Shown here one piece after another: positions 42,544 to 51,299 of a stretch of DNA of 64,000 bases; the stretch's first letter is position 1, and each line of letters opens with the position of its first letter. Where the stretch lies: contig NZ_CP022736.1 in NCBI RefSeq assembly GCF_002257565.1, positions 310,001 through 374,000 on the forward strand, read 5' to 3'. The position numbers were made by a program, and so were the translations under genes. The notes under the pieces are model-generated. The model ran no database searches and had not been told where the DNA came from. It saw only the letters and a list, made by a program, of their open reading frames with translations. This DNA is from Herbaspirillum sp. meg3 (GTDB lineage: Bacteria; Pseudomonadota; Gammaproteobacteria; Burkholderiales; Burkholderiaceae_D).

Positions 42544-43623
42544 ATGAACAGCATCATCGCAACCCGACTGGGTTTGAGCCATCCCATCATCCAAGCGCCC
42601 ATGGCAGGCGTATCAACGCCGCGCATGGCAGCGGCGGCATCCAATGCCGGTGCGCTCGGTTCGTTGGCGCTCGGCGCCAGCAATGCCGCTCAGGCGAAGG
42701 AGTTGCTGGCGGAAACGCGCAGCCTCACTTCACGTCCGTTCAATGTCAATTTCTTCGCGCATCGTCCGGCACAAGCAGACCCTGCACGCGATCAGGCATG
42801 GGCCGATCATCTGAAACCTTACTTCAATGAGTTCGGCGGCGTGTTGAAATTGCCGTTGCGGGAAATCTATCAAAGCTTCATTACCGACATGGACATGCAG
42901 CAACTGTTGCTCGATACGCCGCCTGCGGTAATCAGCTTCCATTTCGGCTTGCCTGATGTATCCGTCATCGACACGTTCAAGAAAGCCGGTGTGTTCATCA
43001 TGGCGAATGCGACGACGCTCAATGAGGCGCGCGTTGTTGAAGCGGCAGGCGTGGATGCCATCGTCGCGCAAGGTTTTGAGGCGGGTGGGCATCGCGGCGT
43101 CTTCGACGGCAGTGATGAGGATGAGGCTATCGGCACTTTTGCGCTGGTGCGGATGATCGCGCGACAGACTTCGCTGCCGGTGATTGCCGCAGGCGGCATC
43201 ATGGACGGCCAGGGCGTCGCCGCGGCACGCATGCTGGGGGCCGATGCCGTACAGATGGGCACGGCCTTCTTGCTGACGGAAGAGTCCAACGCCAGTCCGC
43301 AATACCGGCAAAGCCTCACCAGCAGTCGCGCCGAACATACTAAAGTGACACGTGCAATTTCCGGCCGGGGTGCGCGTGGTATCGCCAATCGGATCATGAA
43401 TGAGATCGGTGCGGCCGGTTCGCCTGTACCGAGTGACTATCCGATGGCTTACGACGCGGGCAAGCAATTGCACGCACTTGCCAGCCAGCGCGGCAGTCAC
43501 GAGTTCGCTGCATTTTGGGCAGGACAGGCAGCGCCCTTGATTCGCGCCGCCAATACGGCAGACCTCATCGGCGTGCTGGCGGAAGAGTATGGGGCGGCAA
43601 TAGCAGCATTAAAAAATAGCTGA
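42544..43623 (+). CDS. Nitronate monooxygenase (NMO/2-nitropropane dioxygenase family)
   Basis: A 359-residue FMN-dependent TIM-barrel enzyme. The start MNSIIATRLGLSHPIIQAPM follows GCCGGAGGATCC. Family marks are QAPMAGVSTP near residue 17, FNVNFFAHRPA near 64, AQGFEAGGHRG (the catalytic His) near 175 and AAGGIMDGQGVAAARMLGAD near 215. It oxidises nitronates such as propionate-3-nitronate to malonate semialdehyde, nitrite and nitrate, protecting respiration. It closes the LysR-controlled group. Confidence 0.88.
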   Translation: MNSIIATRLGLSHPIIQAPMAGVSTPRMAAAASNAGALGSLALGASNAAQAKELLAETRSLTSRPFNVNFFAHRPAQADPARDQAWADHLKPYFNEFGGVLKLPLREIYQSFITDMDMQQLLLDTPPAVISFHFGLPDVSVIDTFKKAGVFIMANATTLNEARVVEAAGVDAIVAQGFEAGGHRGVFDGSDEDEAIGTFALVRMIARQTSLPVIAAGGIMDGQGVAAARMLGADAVQMGTAFLLTEESNASPQYRQSLTSSRAEHTKVTRAISGRGARGIANRIMNEIGAAGSPVPSDYPMAYDAGKQLHALASQRGSHEFAAFWAGQAAPLIRAANTADLIGVLAEEYGAAIAALKNS

Positions 43624-43640
43624 AGCCGAAGCTGAAAAAG

Positions 43641-44105
43641 CTACAGGTCACGTCCCAGAAACTTTGTTCCCGGTACCGGATTGAAGGTGAATGGCGTGGT
43701 TTCGACAAAATCGAACGACGCATAGATGTGCTGCGCGGCAGCAAACTCGGGTAGCACGTCAAGGCAGATGCGCGTATAGCCTGCGTCTTGCGCCTCCTGC
43801 AAGATGCGTGCAACCAGACGGCGGCCAAGTTGCTCGCCACGCGCCTCGGGGCGCACATACACACGCTTCATCTCGCAAATCTCTGCATTGATCTTGCGCA
43901 ATGCCACACAAGCCACGATACGGTCACCCCGCCATGCCAGCAGCAGCCTGCCGTCCGGTGCGGCATATTTTCCTGGCAGCGCGGCAAACTCGGCTTCGTA
44001 ATCCTGAAAGCCGAGATCGACGCTGACGCTGCCGATATATTCGCGAAAGAGTTCGATGACCGCGTCGCGGTCTGCGGGAAATTGGGCGGGGCGGATTTCT
44101 GTCAT
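43641..44105 (-). CDS. GNAT-family N-acetyltransferase
   Basis: A 154-residue acetyltransferase. The acetyl-CoA-binding motif A is EMKRVYVRPEARGEQLGRRL (residues about 78-97), preceded by ACVALRKI and followed by CLDVLPEFAAAQHIYASFDF. The acceptor is unknown. It converges with the nitronate monooxygenase gene (17 bases between stops). Confidence 0.9.
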   Translation of the reverse strand: MTEIRPAQFPADRDAVIELFREYIGSVSVDLGFQDYEAEFAALPGKYAAPDGRLLLAWRGDRIVACVALRKINAEICEMKRVYVRPEARGEQLGRRLVARILQEAQDAGYTRICLDVLPEFAAAQHIYASFDFVETTPFTFNPVPGTKFLGRDL

Positions 44106-44255
44106 GCAGGAATTCTAGCGCAGCTTGTCATACCGGCATCTTTTTTCATTGGTGAAAAGCCGACACAGCAAAAACAGTTCTGGCAGTAGAATTCTCCGCA
44201 GCAGACTGATCCGAAAGCATCATGTCCTTGAATGTCCTTTCAGGAGAATCGTGTC

Positions 44256-45971
44256 ATGAATTTATCCAAATTAAAAGTCGCCAGCCGTTTGTATATCGGA
44301 TTCGGTCTTGTCCTGGCGTTATTGATCGGCATCGCCCTCTTCAGTTTCACACGCATGGCTGTGCTCAACAACAACATCAACTTTCTGGTGAACGATCGCT
44401 ACGCCAAAATCGCGCTGGTGGACACTGTCACCAATAACGTCAATCTCGTGGCGCGGGTTGTTCGGAATATCGCGTTGTCCGACGATGAAGCAACTTCAAA
44501 ACAGGAACTTGCGCGCATCGTCAAAGCGCGCGCAGAGAATGACGCGACGCTGAAAAAACTTGGAGACACCATCGTCACGCCGCAAGGCAAGGAACTGATG
44601 GCTGCACTTCAACGCACGAGCGCCGACTACTATGCAGAGCAGCAGAATCTCTTGAATCTGCTGACGCAAAACAAGCTGGATGAAGCGAAGAAGTTGTTGT
44701 TCGGCGCCATACGTCTGAAGCAGAGCGCGATGTTTGACGCGCTGAAAGCGATGTCCGACTATCAGCACGCCGCCATGGATAAAACCGTCGCCGACAGTCA
44801 GGACACATATCGTCACACGACGATGTTGTTGTTTGCGGTGAGTGCTGCAGCATTCATTCTGAGCCTGATCGCTGCCTTGCTCATCACGCGCAGCATCATT
44901 CGCCAGCTCGGTGGTGAACCAGACTATGCGATGGCAATTGCCAGCGACATCGCCAACGGCAATCTGGCGACATCGATCACGTTGCGCCAGGGGGACCAGA
45001 CCAGCTTGATGGCATCCATCCGGGTCATGCGCAATCGCCTCGCGGAAATCGTCGGCCATGTGCGCACCGGCACCGATACCATTGCCACCGCTTCCAACCA
45101 GATCGCCATGGGCAATCTGGATCTGTCGACACGCACCGAGCAGCAGGCCAGTTCGCTGGAAGAAACCGCCTCCGCGATGGAAGAATTGACATCCACGGTG
45201 AAGCAGAACGCCGATAACGCGCGTCAGGCCAACCAGCTGGCGGCTTCTGCATCCGAGGTGGCGATCGCCGGCGGCAACGTGGTCGGCAAGGTGGTGGAAA
45301 CCATGGGCACGATCCACGAATCGTCAAAGAAGATTGTCGACATCATCAGCGTGATCGATGGCATCGCATTCCAGACCAATATCCTGGCATTGAATGCTGC
45401 AGTGGAAGCAGCGCGTGCAGGCGAGCAGGGACGCGGCTTTGCAGTCGTCGCTTCCGAAGTGCGCGGACTGGCGCAACGTTCCGCTGCAGCAGCGAAGGAA
45501 ATCAAGGCATTGATCGACAGCTCGGTAGCGCAGGTCGATGCCGGCAGCCGACTGGTCGAGCAGGCCGGCACCACCATGACCGATGTCGTCAACAGCGTCA
45601 AGCGCGTGACCGACATCGTTGGGGAAATCAGTTCAGCCAGCGAAGAGCAAAGCGACGGCATCGAGCAGATCAACCTCGCCATTACGCAGATGGATGAAGT
45701 GACGCAAAAGAATGCTGCGCTGGTGGAGGAAGCAGCCGCGGCTGCGCAATCGATGCAGCATCAGGCCGGGAGTTTGCTGGAAGTTGTCAGCATCTTCAAG
45801 CTCGGTGCTGAACAGAATGCGGCGCCGAAGTTGACGCATCAACAACGGACTGTGGATATTACTCCGGCGTCTAGGCTGCCTGTACCGGTGGTTGCCAAAT
45901 CGGTCATTAAATCCTCCACTAAGCCGGTAGCCATTGCGCAGGACAGCGACGCGTCTTGGGAACAATTCTGA
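44256..45971 (+). CDS. Methyl-accepting chemotaxis protein
   Basis: A 571-residue chemoreceptor. The start [17 protein letters not shown] is preceded by TCAGGAGAATC at usual spacing, better than an ATG eight codons upstream. Helix 1 spans about residues 12-32. A four-helix-bundle (4HB_MCP, Tar-like) ligand domain of about 150 residues follows, then helix 2 ([20 protein letters not shown]), a HAMP domain, and the signalling hairpin with tip [20 protein letters not shown]. The C-terminus SWEQF is a CheR/CheB docking pentapeptide of the xWxxF type. Ligand unknown. Confidence 0.93.
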   Translation: MNLSKLKVASRLYIGFGLVLALLIGIALFSFTRMAVLNNNINFLVNDRYAKIALVDTVTNNVNLVARVVRNIALSDDEATSKQELARIVKARAENDATLKKLGDTIVTPQGKELMAALQRTSADYYAEQQNLLNLLTQNKLDEAKKLLFGAIRLKQSAMFDALKAMSDYQHAAMDKTVADSQDTYRHTTMLLFAVSAAAFILSLIAALLITRSIIRQLGGEPDYAMAIASDIANGNLATSITLRQGDQTSLMASIRVMRNRLAEIVGHVRTGTDTIATASNQIAMGNLDLSTRTEQQASSLEETASAMEELTSTVKQNADNARQANQLAASASEVAIAGGNVVGKVVETMGTIHESSKKIVDIISVIDGIAFQTNILALNAAVEAARAGEQGRGFAVVASEVRGLAQRSAAAAKEIKALIDSSVAQVDAGSRLVEQAGTTMTDVVNSVKRVTDIVGEISSASEEQSDGIEQINLAITQMDEVTQKNAALVEEAAAAAQSMQHQAGSLLEVVSIFKLGAEQNAAPKLTHQQRTVDITPASRLPVPVVAKSVIKSSTKPVAIAQDSDASWEQF

Positions 45972-46041
45972 ACGTCCCGCAGGTGGGATAAAGCCTTAGC
46001 TGTTCCAGCCCAGCCCAATTGCCTTCTGATTGCCTTGTAGA

Positions 46042-46101
46042 AATCAGGAATTCCCTGATTGGAAAATCCAACCTGATGAGTATGCTGTAGTCAGCATCAG
46101 G
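46042..46101. promoter_or_regulatory. Cluster of four ATCAGG/CCTGAT half-sites
   Basis: Two dyads: AATCAGG-AATTC-CCTGATT (46042-46060) and CCTGATG-N16-CATCAGG (46072-46101). Both use the same hexamer ATCAGG and its complement. They lie between the chemoreceptor stop and the small membrane-protein start at 46141. They could be an operator; the second dyad may also fold as a hairpin ending just before the Shine-Dalgarno-like AGGAGG. Confidence 0.45.
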
Positions 46102-46140
46102 AGGATTTACTCAATGTGATCGGAAAAAAGGGGGGCTGTC

Positions 46141-46350
46141 ATGACTTACGGAATCAGTTTCACAAACATCGGCATTATTCTTCTCGACGTGTTGCTGGTC
46201 TGGGCTTGCCTGAGCGTCGACAAGCATCTGAAACTTCTCGACTACGAGGATCAGAAGCTGCAGGAAAAGGACGCGTACCGTTACAAGCAGATTTTCACTG
46301 ATCGCGGTCATGCTGCCTTGGCTGGCGTTGTTAATAAAGCCAGGCTTTAA
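46141..46350 (+). CDS. Small membrane protein, unknown
   Basis: A 69-residue protein with one hydrophobic segment (TNIGIILLDVLLVWACLSVD, residues about 8-27) and then a charged coiled-coil-like stretch (LKLLDYEDQKLQEKDAYRYK). It may be a single-pass inner-membrane protein with a cytoplasmic tail. The start has GGGGGGCTGTC upstream, and AGGAGG lies farther off at 46099. Family unknown. Its place behind the chemoreceptor may be coincidental. Confidence 0.5.
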   Translation: MTYGISFTNIGIILLDVLLVWACLSVDKHLKLLDYEDQKLQEKDAYRYKQIFTDRGHAALAGVVNKARL

Positions 46351-46399
46351 CCCACCGTAATTAGCGCCTCGCGGCATCGCCTACTGCGTGGTGATGCCG

Positions 46400-46615
46400 T
46401 CAAGGCGAGCCTGTATCCTGGTCAGATTCATCGGCATCAAACCTCCTGCGCAGCGCAAGTTGCTGCCGCTCGCGCGCTTCTTTGTTGCGCTCAAAATTGG
46501 CGGCGTTAATCTTGGCCTGTTCTCTGGCGTGTTCGAACACCAGCTTTTCCAGCGGGCTTCGTTCGCATCCGGCCAGCAAAAAAAGCAGCAAGGGAAGTAC
46601 GCAAATCAATCGCAT
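46400..46615 (-). CDS. Small lipoprotein, unknown
   Basis: A 71-residue lipoprotein if it starts at MRLICVLPLLLFLLAGC; the lipobox LLAGC then follows a short signal peptide (Cys17). ATGs upstream at 46627 and 46639 would add 4 or 8 residues (MSVSMGRN) and are possible. The mature part is a charged helix (AREQAKINAANFERNKEARE) and has no recognised domain. It converges with the small membrane-protein gene. Confidence 0.55.
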   Translation of the reverse strand: MRLICVLPLLLFLLAGCERSPLEKLVFEHAREQAKINAANFERNKEARERQQLALRRRFDADESDQDTGSP

Positions 46616-46965
46616 GTTTCTACCCATCGAGACAGACATCGGTGACGTATGCAGGGCATTTTTTATGTTGGCAGGTCTCCATGCCGCTGTTCATCCCGAT
46701 GTCTATGCAATGCGGTCATTGCGCGCACTGCGCTCATCAGGAGATACACGGGATACTCGGATTTGCTATTGGCATGCCACTGCCGGGGCCGCGCGGGAAG
46801 ATCAGACAGGCGCAGCGCGGGCAGCCTTGATACTAGCGGCTATGCGGTGCTATTTCTGTAGGGAAAGCATGACAAGTGCAGGGGAATATCCCGACACTTG
46901 GATTGGCAATGGTGAGCTGACGTCGAAGTTACGTCTAGCTGACGTCGAGGTGACTGCTCAGCGGA
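46616..46965. other. Intergenic with a 12-bp direct repeat
   Basis: No convincing gene. AGCTGACGTCGA occurs at 46915-46926 and 46937-46948, a direct repeat with a 22-bp period (two helical turns), just past the end of the response-regulator gene. It could fold on the minus strand into a hairpin (GACGTC is self-complementary) or be a binding site. Confidence 0.4.
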
Positions 46966-47628
46966 CTATTCCAGTGAAATCAATCCATGATGAATGGAGA
47001 ACTTGACCAGGCTGGGCAAGTCACTGACGCCGATCTTTTGCATCAGCCGGCTGCGATAGGTTTCAATGGATTTGGGTGACAGCGACAACATCGCCGCCAC
47101 TTGTGCACTGGAATGTCCTTCCGCCACCAGTTGCAGAACTTCCCGCTCTCGCGCACTCAACGCATCCAGTGGTCCGGTGACACGGTGATCGAGAAGGTAA
47201 TCGTCCACTACCGTGTCGGCAATTTTTTGACTCAGATAACGTTGGCCGGACTGCACTACGCGGATGGCGTTGACCAGTTCCGAGCCGGCGGAATTTTTCA
47301 GCAGGTAACCTCGTGCGCCAGCCTGCAGCGCACGGAAGATATGTTCCTTCGTCGCGTACATCGATAGCATGATGGTCTTCACGCCCGGCGCTTCATCTTT
47401 CAGCAGCAGGGTTGCTTCGATCCCGTTCAGATTGGGCATGGCAATATCCATGATCACAATGTCAGGGCGAAGACTTGCGACTTCTTTCACTGCTTGTCTG
47501 CCGTCGCTGCCGGATCCGACCACCTTGATATCGCTATGCACCTGCAGCATCACCGCCAGACCATCTCTGACGATGGTGTGGTCATCGGCGATGTAGATGC
47601 GGATGGGCGCGGGCATTGCCATGTTCAT
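46966..47628 (-). CDS. NarL/FixJ-family response regulator
   Basis: A 220-residue regulator. The receiver has IYIADDHTIVRDGL, the phospho-acceptor in IVIMDIAMPNLNG and the Lys in GYLLKNSAG. The GerE HTH is LSAREREVLQLVAEGHSSAQ, then VAAMLSLSPKSIETYRSRLM. The start overlaps the stop of the kinase gene by four bases (ATGA), so they form a coupled two-component system. Target genes not determined. Confidence 0.93.
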   Translation of the reverse strand: MNMAMPAPIRIYIADDHTIVRDGLAVMLQVHSDIKVVGSGSDGRQAVKEVASLRPDIVIMDIAMPNLNGIEATLLLKDEAPGVKTIMLSMYATKEHIFRALQAGARGYLLKNSAGSELVNAIRVVQSGQRYLSQKIADTVVDDYLLDHRVTGPLDALSAREREVLQLVAEGHSSAQVAAMLSLSPKSIETYRSRLMQKIGVSDLPSLVKFSIHHGLISLE

Positions 47629-49181
47629 GATGAAAGCTCCACGACGACTTCAACGCAGGTGCCTTTGTGGGGCTCGGAAATGATTTTAAGATTGCCGCCC
47701 AGCGCCTGCGCACGTTCGCGCATGGACACCAATCCCCAGGTCGGTTTCGACTTCTGATCGCGATGTACGTTCGGCACAAAGCCGACGCCGTCATCCATGA
47801 TGGTCATCGTGACCGAACTCTGCAGGATGTTGAGCATCACTTCGACATTGGTTGCCCGTGCGTGCTTGGCGATGTTGGTGATGGCGCCCTGGGCGATGCG
47901 AAACAGTGAGATTTCCAGCTCCGGCTCCAGGCGATCGGCAATGCCGTAGACATCCACCGTGAACTGAAATCCGCAGCGCTCGGCAAACAATTCGCACTGC
48001 CAGCGCAACGCAGCTTCGAGACCGTAATCATCCAGCACCGGCGGCCGTAATTCTGCCATCAGGCGTCGTACGGCATCGGTGGTGTCATCGAGCAGCACGA
48101 TGGAATCCTTCAGCCGCGCTTCCATGCCGGACGAACCTTCACCGGCGATCTCGCCGCTCATGATGGTCATATTGATGCTGAGTGCCGCCAACGCCGACCC
48201 GATGGTGTCGTGCAGCTCCTGCGCGAACCGGCGCCGTTCGGCTTCTTCCACTCTCGCCAGCTCGCGCGAGACATCACGCAGTTCGCGGGTCAGCGCCAGC
48301 AGATTTTCTTCAGACTGTTTTCGTTCGGTGATGTCGACATGCGAACCCTGCAGAAAAATCGCCTTGTCGTTTTCATCCAGCATCGCCATCGAGCGCGACA
48401 AGATCCAGCGGAAGCAGCCGTCGCGATGGCGCATGCGATATTCGATTTCCAACGACTCCTTGGGTGCCTCAAGATAAGACTCGGTCGCCGTCACGGCGCG
48501 CTCCCGGTCGTCGACGTGGATGCGCGACACCAGCTCGTCCATGGTGTCGCCGATTTCGTGGTCGGCATAGCCGATCTGGCGTTTCCATTCCGGCGAGAAG
48601 TAGAACTGATCGGTGCGCAGATTCCAGTTCCACAATCCTGTATTGGACGCACTTACCGCAAGCTTCAACTGGCCCAGCGTAAACTCCAGCTGGGCGGTGC
48701 GTTTGAAGATGCCTTTTTCGAGTTCGTGGTGGCGTTTTTCCAGCGCTTCTTCCGCTTCCCTGCGCTCGGTGATTTCTCGCAGAAAGGTGACGACGCCGAT
48801 AAAATCCTTGCCGCGATTGACCATGATCGGGCTGGCGCTGACCTCGAGCCAGCAGAAGCGGCCATCCAGACGCGTCATGCCCATCATGACATTGCTGACC
48901 GGCTGCAATGACGCGCCGGCAATGACCATTGGATACTCCGTTTCGTCGAAGGCCGTACCATCGCTCTTCATGGTTTTCCGATGGCGCAGCAGGGCGACCA
49001 TATCGGCCATGGCTTCTTTCGGGCATTCAAGGATATGCTCCGCGACGCCGTTGCAATCGAATACCGTCCCATCTTCGTGCTGCATCACGATGCCATCCGT
49101 AAAGGCATCTACCAGCGCCCGGTACAGGTCCTCCTTCTTGAGGCAATTGTCATCTGCCGATGTACAAATCAGACTCTTCAT
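47625..49181 (-). CDS. PAS-domain sensor histidine kinase (HisKA_3, NarX/DegS type)
   Basis: A 518-residue soluble kinase without membrane segments. Two PAS domains lie at about residues 20-140 (ending VTFLREITERREAEEAL) and 170-295 (ending GSHVDITERKQSEENL), so it senses a cytoplasmic signal. The HisKA_3 dimerisation domain carries His324 in RFAQELHDTIGSALAAL, and the ATPase domain has an N-box-like ITNIAKHA and MDDGVGF. It phosphorylates the overlapping NarL-type regulator. Confidence 0.92.
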   Translation of the reverse strand: MKSLICTSADDNCLKKEDLYRALVDAFTDGIVMQHEDGTVFDCNGVAEHILECPKEAMADMVALLRHRKTMKSDGTAFDETEYPMVIAGASLQPVSNVMMGMTRLDGRFCWLEVSASPIMVNRGKDFIGVVTFLREITERREAEEALEKRHHELEKGIFKRTAQLEFTLGQLKLAVSASNTGLWNWNLRTDQFYFSPEWKRQIGYADHEIGDTMDELVSRIHVDDRERAVTATESYLEAPKESLEIEYRMRHRDGCFRWILSRSMAMLDENDKAIFLQGSHVDITERKQSEENLLALTRELRDVSRELARVEEAERRRFAQELHDTIGSALAALSINMTIMSGEIAGEGSSGMEARLKDSIVLLDDTTDAVRRLMAELRPPVLDDYGLEAALRWQCELFAERCGFQFTVDVYGIADRLEPELEISLFRIAQGAITNIAKHARATNVEVMLNILQSSVTMTIMDDGVGFVPNVHRDQKSKPTWGLVSMRERAQALGGNLKIISEPHKGTCVEVVVELSS

Positions 49182-49265
49182 AGCATTCGTATGGATTTTT
49201 ATTTTTATGTTCTTGTCGATGGCCCGATGCTGATCTCTCTTGAATTTGCGGTAATCCGCATGTCT

Positions 49266-49457
49266 TCAATCAGTCGGGCGACACTTGCTGAGCGGCATCA
49301 GCATAACAGCAGACGAAAGTCTTTTAATGTTCTTTACGCTGTCGGCGTGTAAAAGAATAGGTAACGTCTGCCGACTGCTTTTTAATCTTGTCAATCGGTC
49401 AAGGTGCTGGTCAATCTCCGTTAGTCGTCGTCCGTGCTCAGTGTTTGGATTGTTCAT
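49266..49457 (-). CDS. Possible small protein, unknown
   Basis: A 63-residue frame starting MNNPNTEHGRRLTEIDQHLD. Its start overlaps the last 20 bases of the EAL-HDOD gene, which would allow translational coupling. The sequence begins like a short amphipathic coiled coil and then becomes basic. It has no homologue I recognise, and could be a chance frame. Confidence 0.25.
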   Translation of the reverse strand: MNNPNTEHGRRLTEIDQHLDRLTRLKSSRQTLPILLHADSVKNIKRLSSAVMLMPLSKCRPTD

Positions 49458-50742
49458 CAGCGCTCATGTTCTCCGAAACGCTGTTGCCCCATTCAAAGGC
49501 TTCCTTCTGCACGCTGTAAAACTCTTCCGCAGAAAGTTGAAAATTGCTTAACATTTCGTTCAACCGAGCGGGACTCAGTAACTCCGGTTTTTCAGCCGAT
49601 TCAACCAGCAGCAGGAGACCGCCGTAGAACCCGGCGCGCGACAGCAGTGCTTCTCTGATCTCGATAGATACACCGATCTGGCCGATCACGTCGGCGATTT
49701 CCAGATTGAACAAGGCATCGGTCAGCGACAGCACGCCGACCATGAAGGCGGTATCGGATTTGTTGGGACGGCGCGGCTGGATTTTCTGCGACAGCAGTTC
49801 GCACATCTTGCCGCGCGTCGCCGCCAGGATCATCAGCGGTGACGAAGCCGACTGCCGGTTGCTGTTCGGATTGGCGTACAGCAGGATTTGCAGCCAGCGC
49901 TTCAGCTGGCGGTCACCGAGTACCAGCAAGGCCTGGCTCAGCGATGCAATGTGCCGGCGGAAGCCGCACAAGGGCGTGTTCACCAGGCGCAGCAACATGA
50001 GACTCAATGCGACGTCCTGTTTGATGAAGCGCACGATTTCGTAGTTGTTGGCACCCTTGATGATCAGCGCAAGGATCTGCATGATGATCACGCAGGACGC
50101 ACTCAGTTTTTTCCCTTGGAGGACATCCGGCTTGGCGAAGTAATAGCCTTGGTAATAATCAAAGCCATAGTCGCGGCACAGTTTGAACTGATCGATGGTT
50201 TCGACTTTTTCGGCCAGCAGTTTTTTTCCTTTTTGCCGGAGACTGGCGCTCAGGGCGGCGATTTCTTCAACCGGCATTTTCAGCACATCGACCTTGACGA
50301 TGCGAGCAAACGGCATGAGTTGATCGGTGCGCGCCGATTCCTGCACCAGATCGTCGATTGCAAAGACATACCCCGCCTCGGTCAGCGTCTCGATACGCCG
50401 CATCAGCGGCGGCGTCAGCTCCACCGTTTCCAGAATTTCCAGAATGACGTGCTCCTTGGGCAGCACGAAGACCACATCGCTCATCAGGATCGCGGCGTCG
50501 ACATTGAGGAAAGCGGTCAGCGAACCGATCACATTGTGCAGGCCCAGCTCGGCGGCATGCTCGATCACAGCCGCCGTCGCAGCCGCGTCGTCGGTGACGG
50601 CGGCGCGATTGACGCCGGTGCTGCGAAACAGCAGTTCATAGCCGATCAGTTCCTGCTCAATGTTCAGAATCGGCTGCCGGGCAAGGAAGAAATCCTTCGC
50701 GCCCAGATCTGTGACATCCATGTTCAAAGCAGCTACAGCCAT
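49438..50742 (-). CDS. EAL-HDOD signalling protein (YuxH-like)
   Basis: A 434-residue cytoplasmic protein. The start MAVAALNMDVTDL follows AAGGGAGAAGAAGAAT, better than the earlier in-frame ATG at 50811. Residues 15-230 are an EAL domain (FLARQPILNIEQELIGYELL; FLNVDAA; FAIDDLVQ; VKVDVLKM; AEKVET; YYQGYYF). Residues 235-430 are HDOD (KQDVALSLMLLRLVNTPLCG and on). In YuxH-type proteins the EAL part is mostly not catalytic and binds c-di-GMP. It lies near two GGDEF proteins and a two-component system, so a role in c-di-GMP control is likely. Confidence 0.85.
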   Translation of the reverse strand: MAVAALNMDVTDLGAKDFFLARQPILNIEQELIGYELLFRSTGVNRAAVTDDAAATAAVIEHAAELGLHNVIGSLTAFLNVDAAILMSDVVFVLPKEHVILEILETVELTPPLMRRIETLTEAGYVFAIDDLVQESARTDQLMPFARIVKVDVLKMPVEEIAALSASLRQKGKKLLAEKVETIDQFKLCRDYGFDYYQGYYFAKPDVLQGKKLSASCVIIMQILALIIKGANNYEIVRFIKQDVALSLMLLRLVNTPLCGFRRHIASLSQALLVLGDRQLKRWLQILLYANPNSNRQSASSPLMILAATRGKMCELLSQKIQPRRPNKSDTAFMVGVLSLTDALFNLEIADVIGQIGVSIEIREALLSRAGFYGGLLLLVESAEKPELLSPARLNEMLSNFQLSAEEFYSVQKEAFEWGNSVSENMSADEQSKH

Positions 50743-51299
50743 ATTCTTCTTCTCCCTTATTTGCTGTTCACGCGCTTGCAGGTAGACATGATCGGGTATA
50801 GATTCTTGCACTGACCGCTGTCAGCACGCCTCTTTATGCATCCATCAATCGCGATGTGAATAAACCGTCAACACAGGTGAAATGCTGCAGATCAGCCTTT
50901 GCTGACAAGGTCGGTCGCAAAAGCAATCGACTCCGCCGGCGGCGATACCGTCGGAAGAGAAAATACTGAAATGTGGAACGCGTTCTTGAGTAACTGGCGC
51001 GATCATAACAATGCCTTTTGGCTTTGTATGTCGGGAAACCTTGATCGGATCTCGCCGCATGAGCGCAAGATGCGTTTATCGCGGGCGATTGTGATGCCAA
51101 TTTGGCATCGCCGGTTGACGGATGCGAAGGCAAGGAAAGATGGAAAAGAAGACCTCGATCACGCGAGTCTTTCCAGGGGACTGAAAAATTGTTTCCGCCC
51201 TGTCGATGACGTCATCACTTTTGCGTCGTCTACAAGGCATGCGTGAGGAATCGGTGTTGGCCGGCGCTGATACCGACTCCTCCTGCTGTCAGGCACTCA
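50743..51299. other. Intergenic, no gene seen
   Basis: A 557-base gap. An open frame at 50899-51246 would need a TTG start without ribosome-binding site and its product looks unlike a natural protein, so I leave it out. The promoter of the EAL-HDOD gene probably lies at the left end. No RNA gene recognised. Confidence 0.35.

Noticed and set aside
50899..51246. A 115-residue open frame on the plus strand
   Set aside because: It needs a TTG start without a Shine-Dalgarno signal and its sequence shows no domain or signal.
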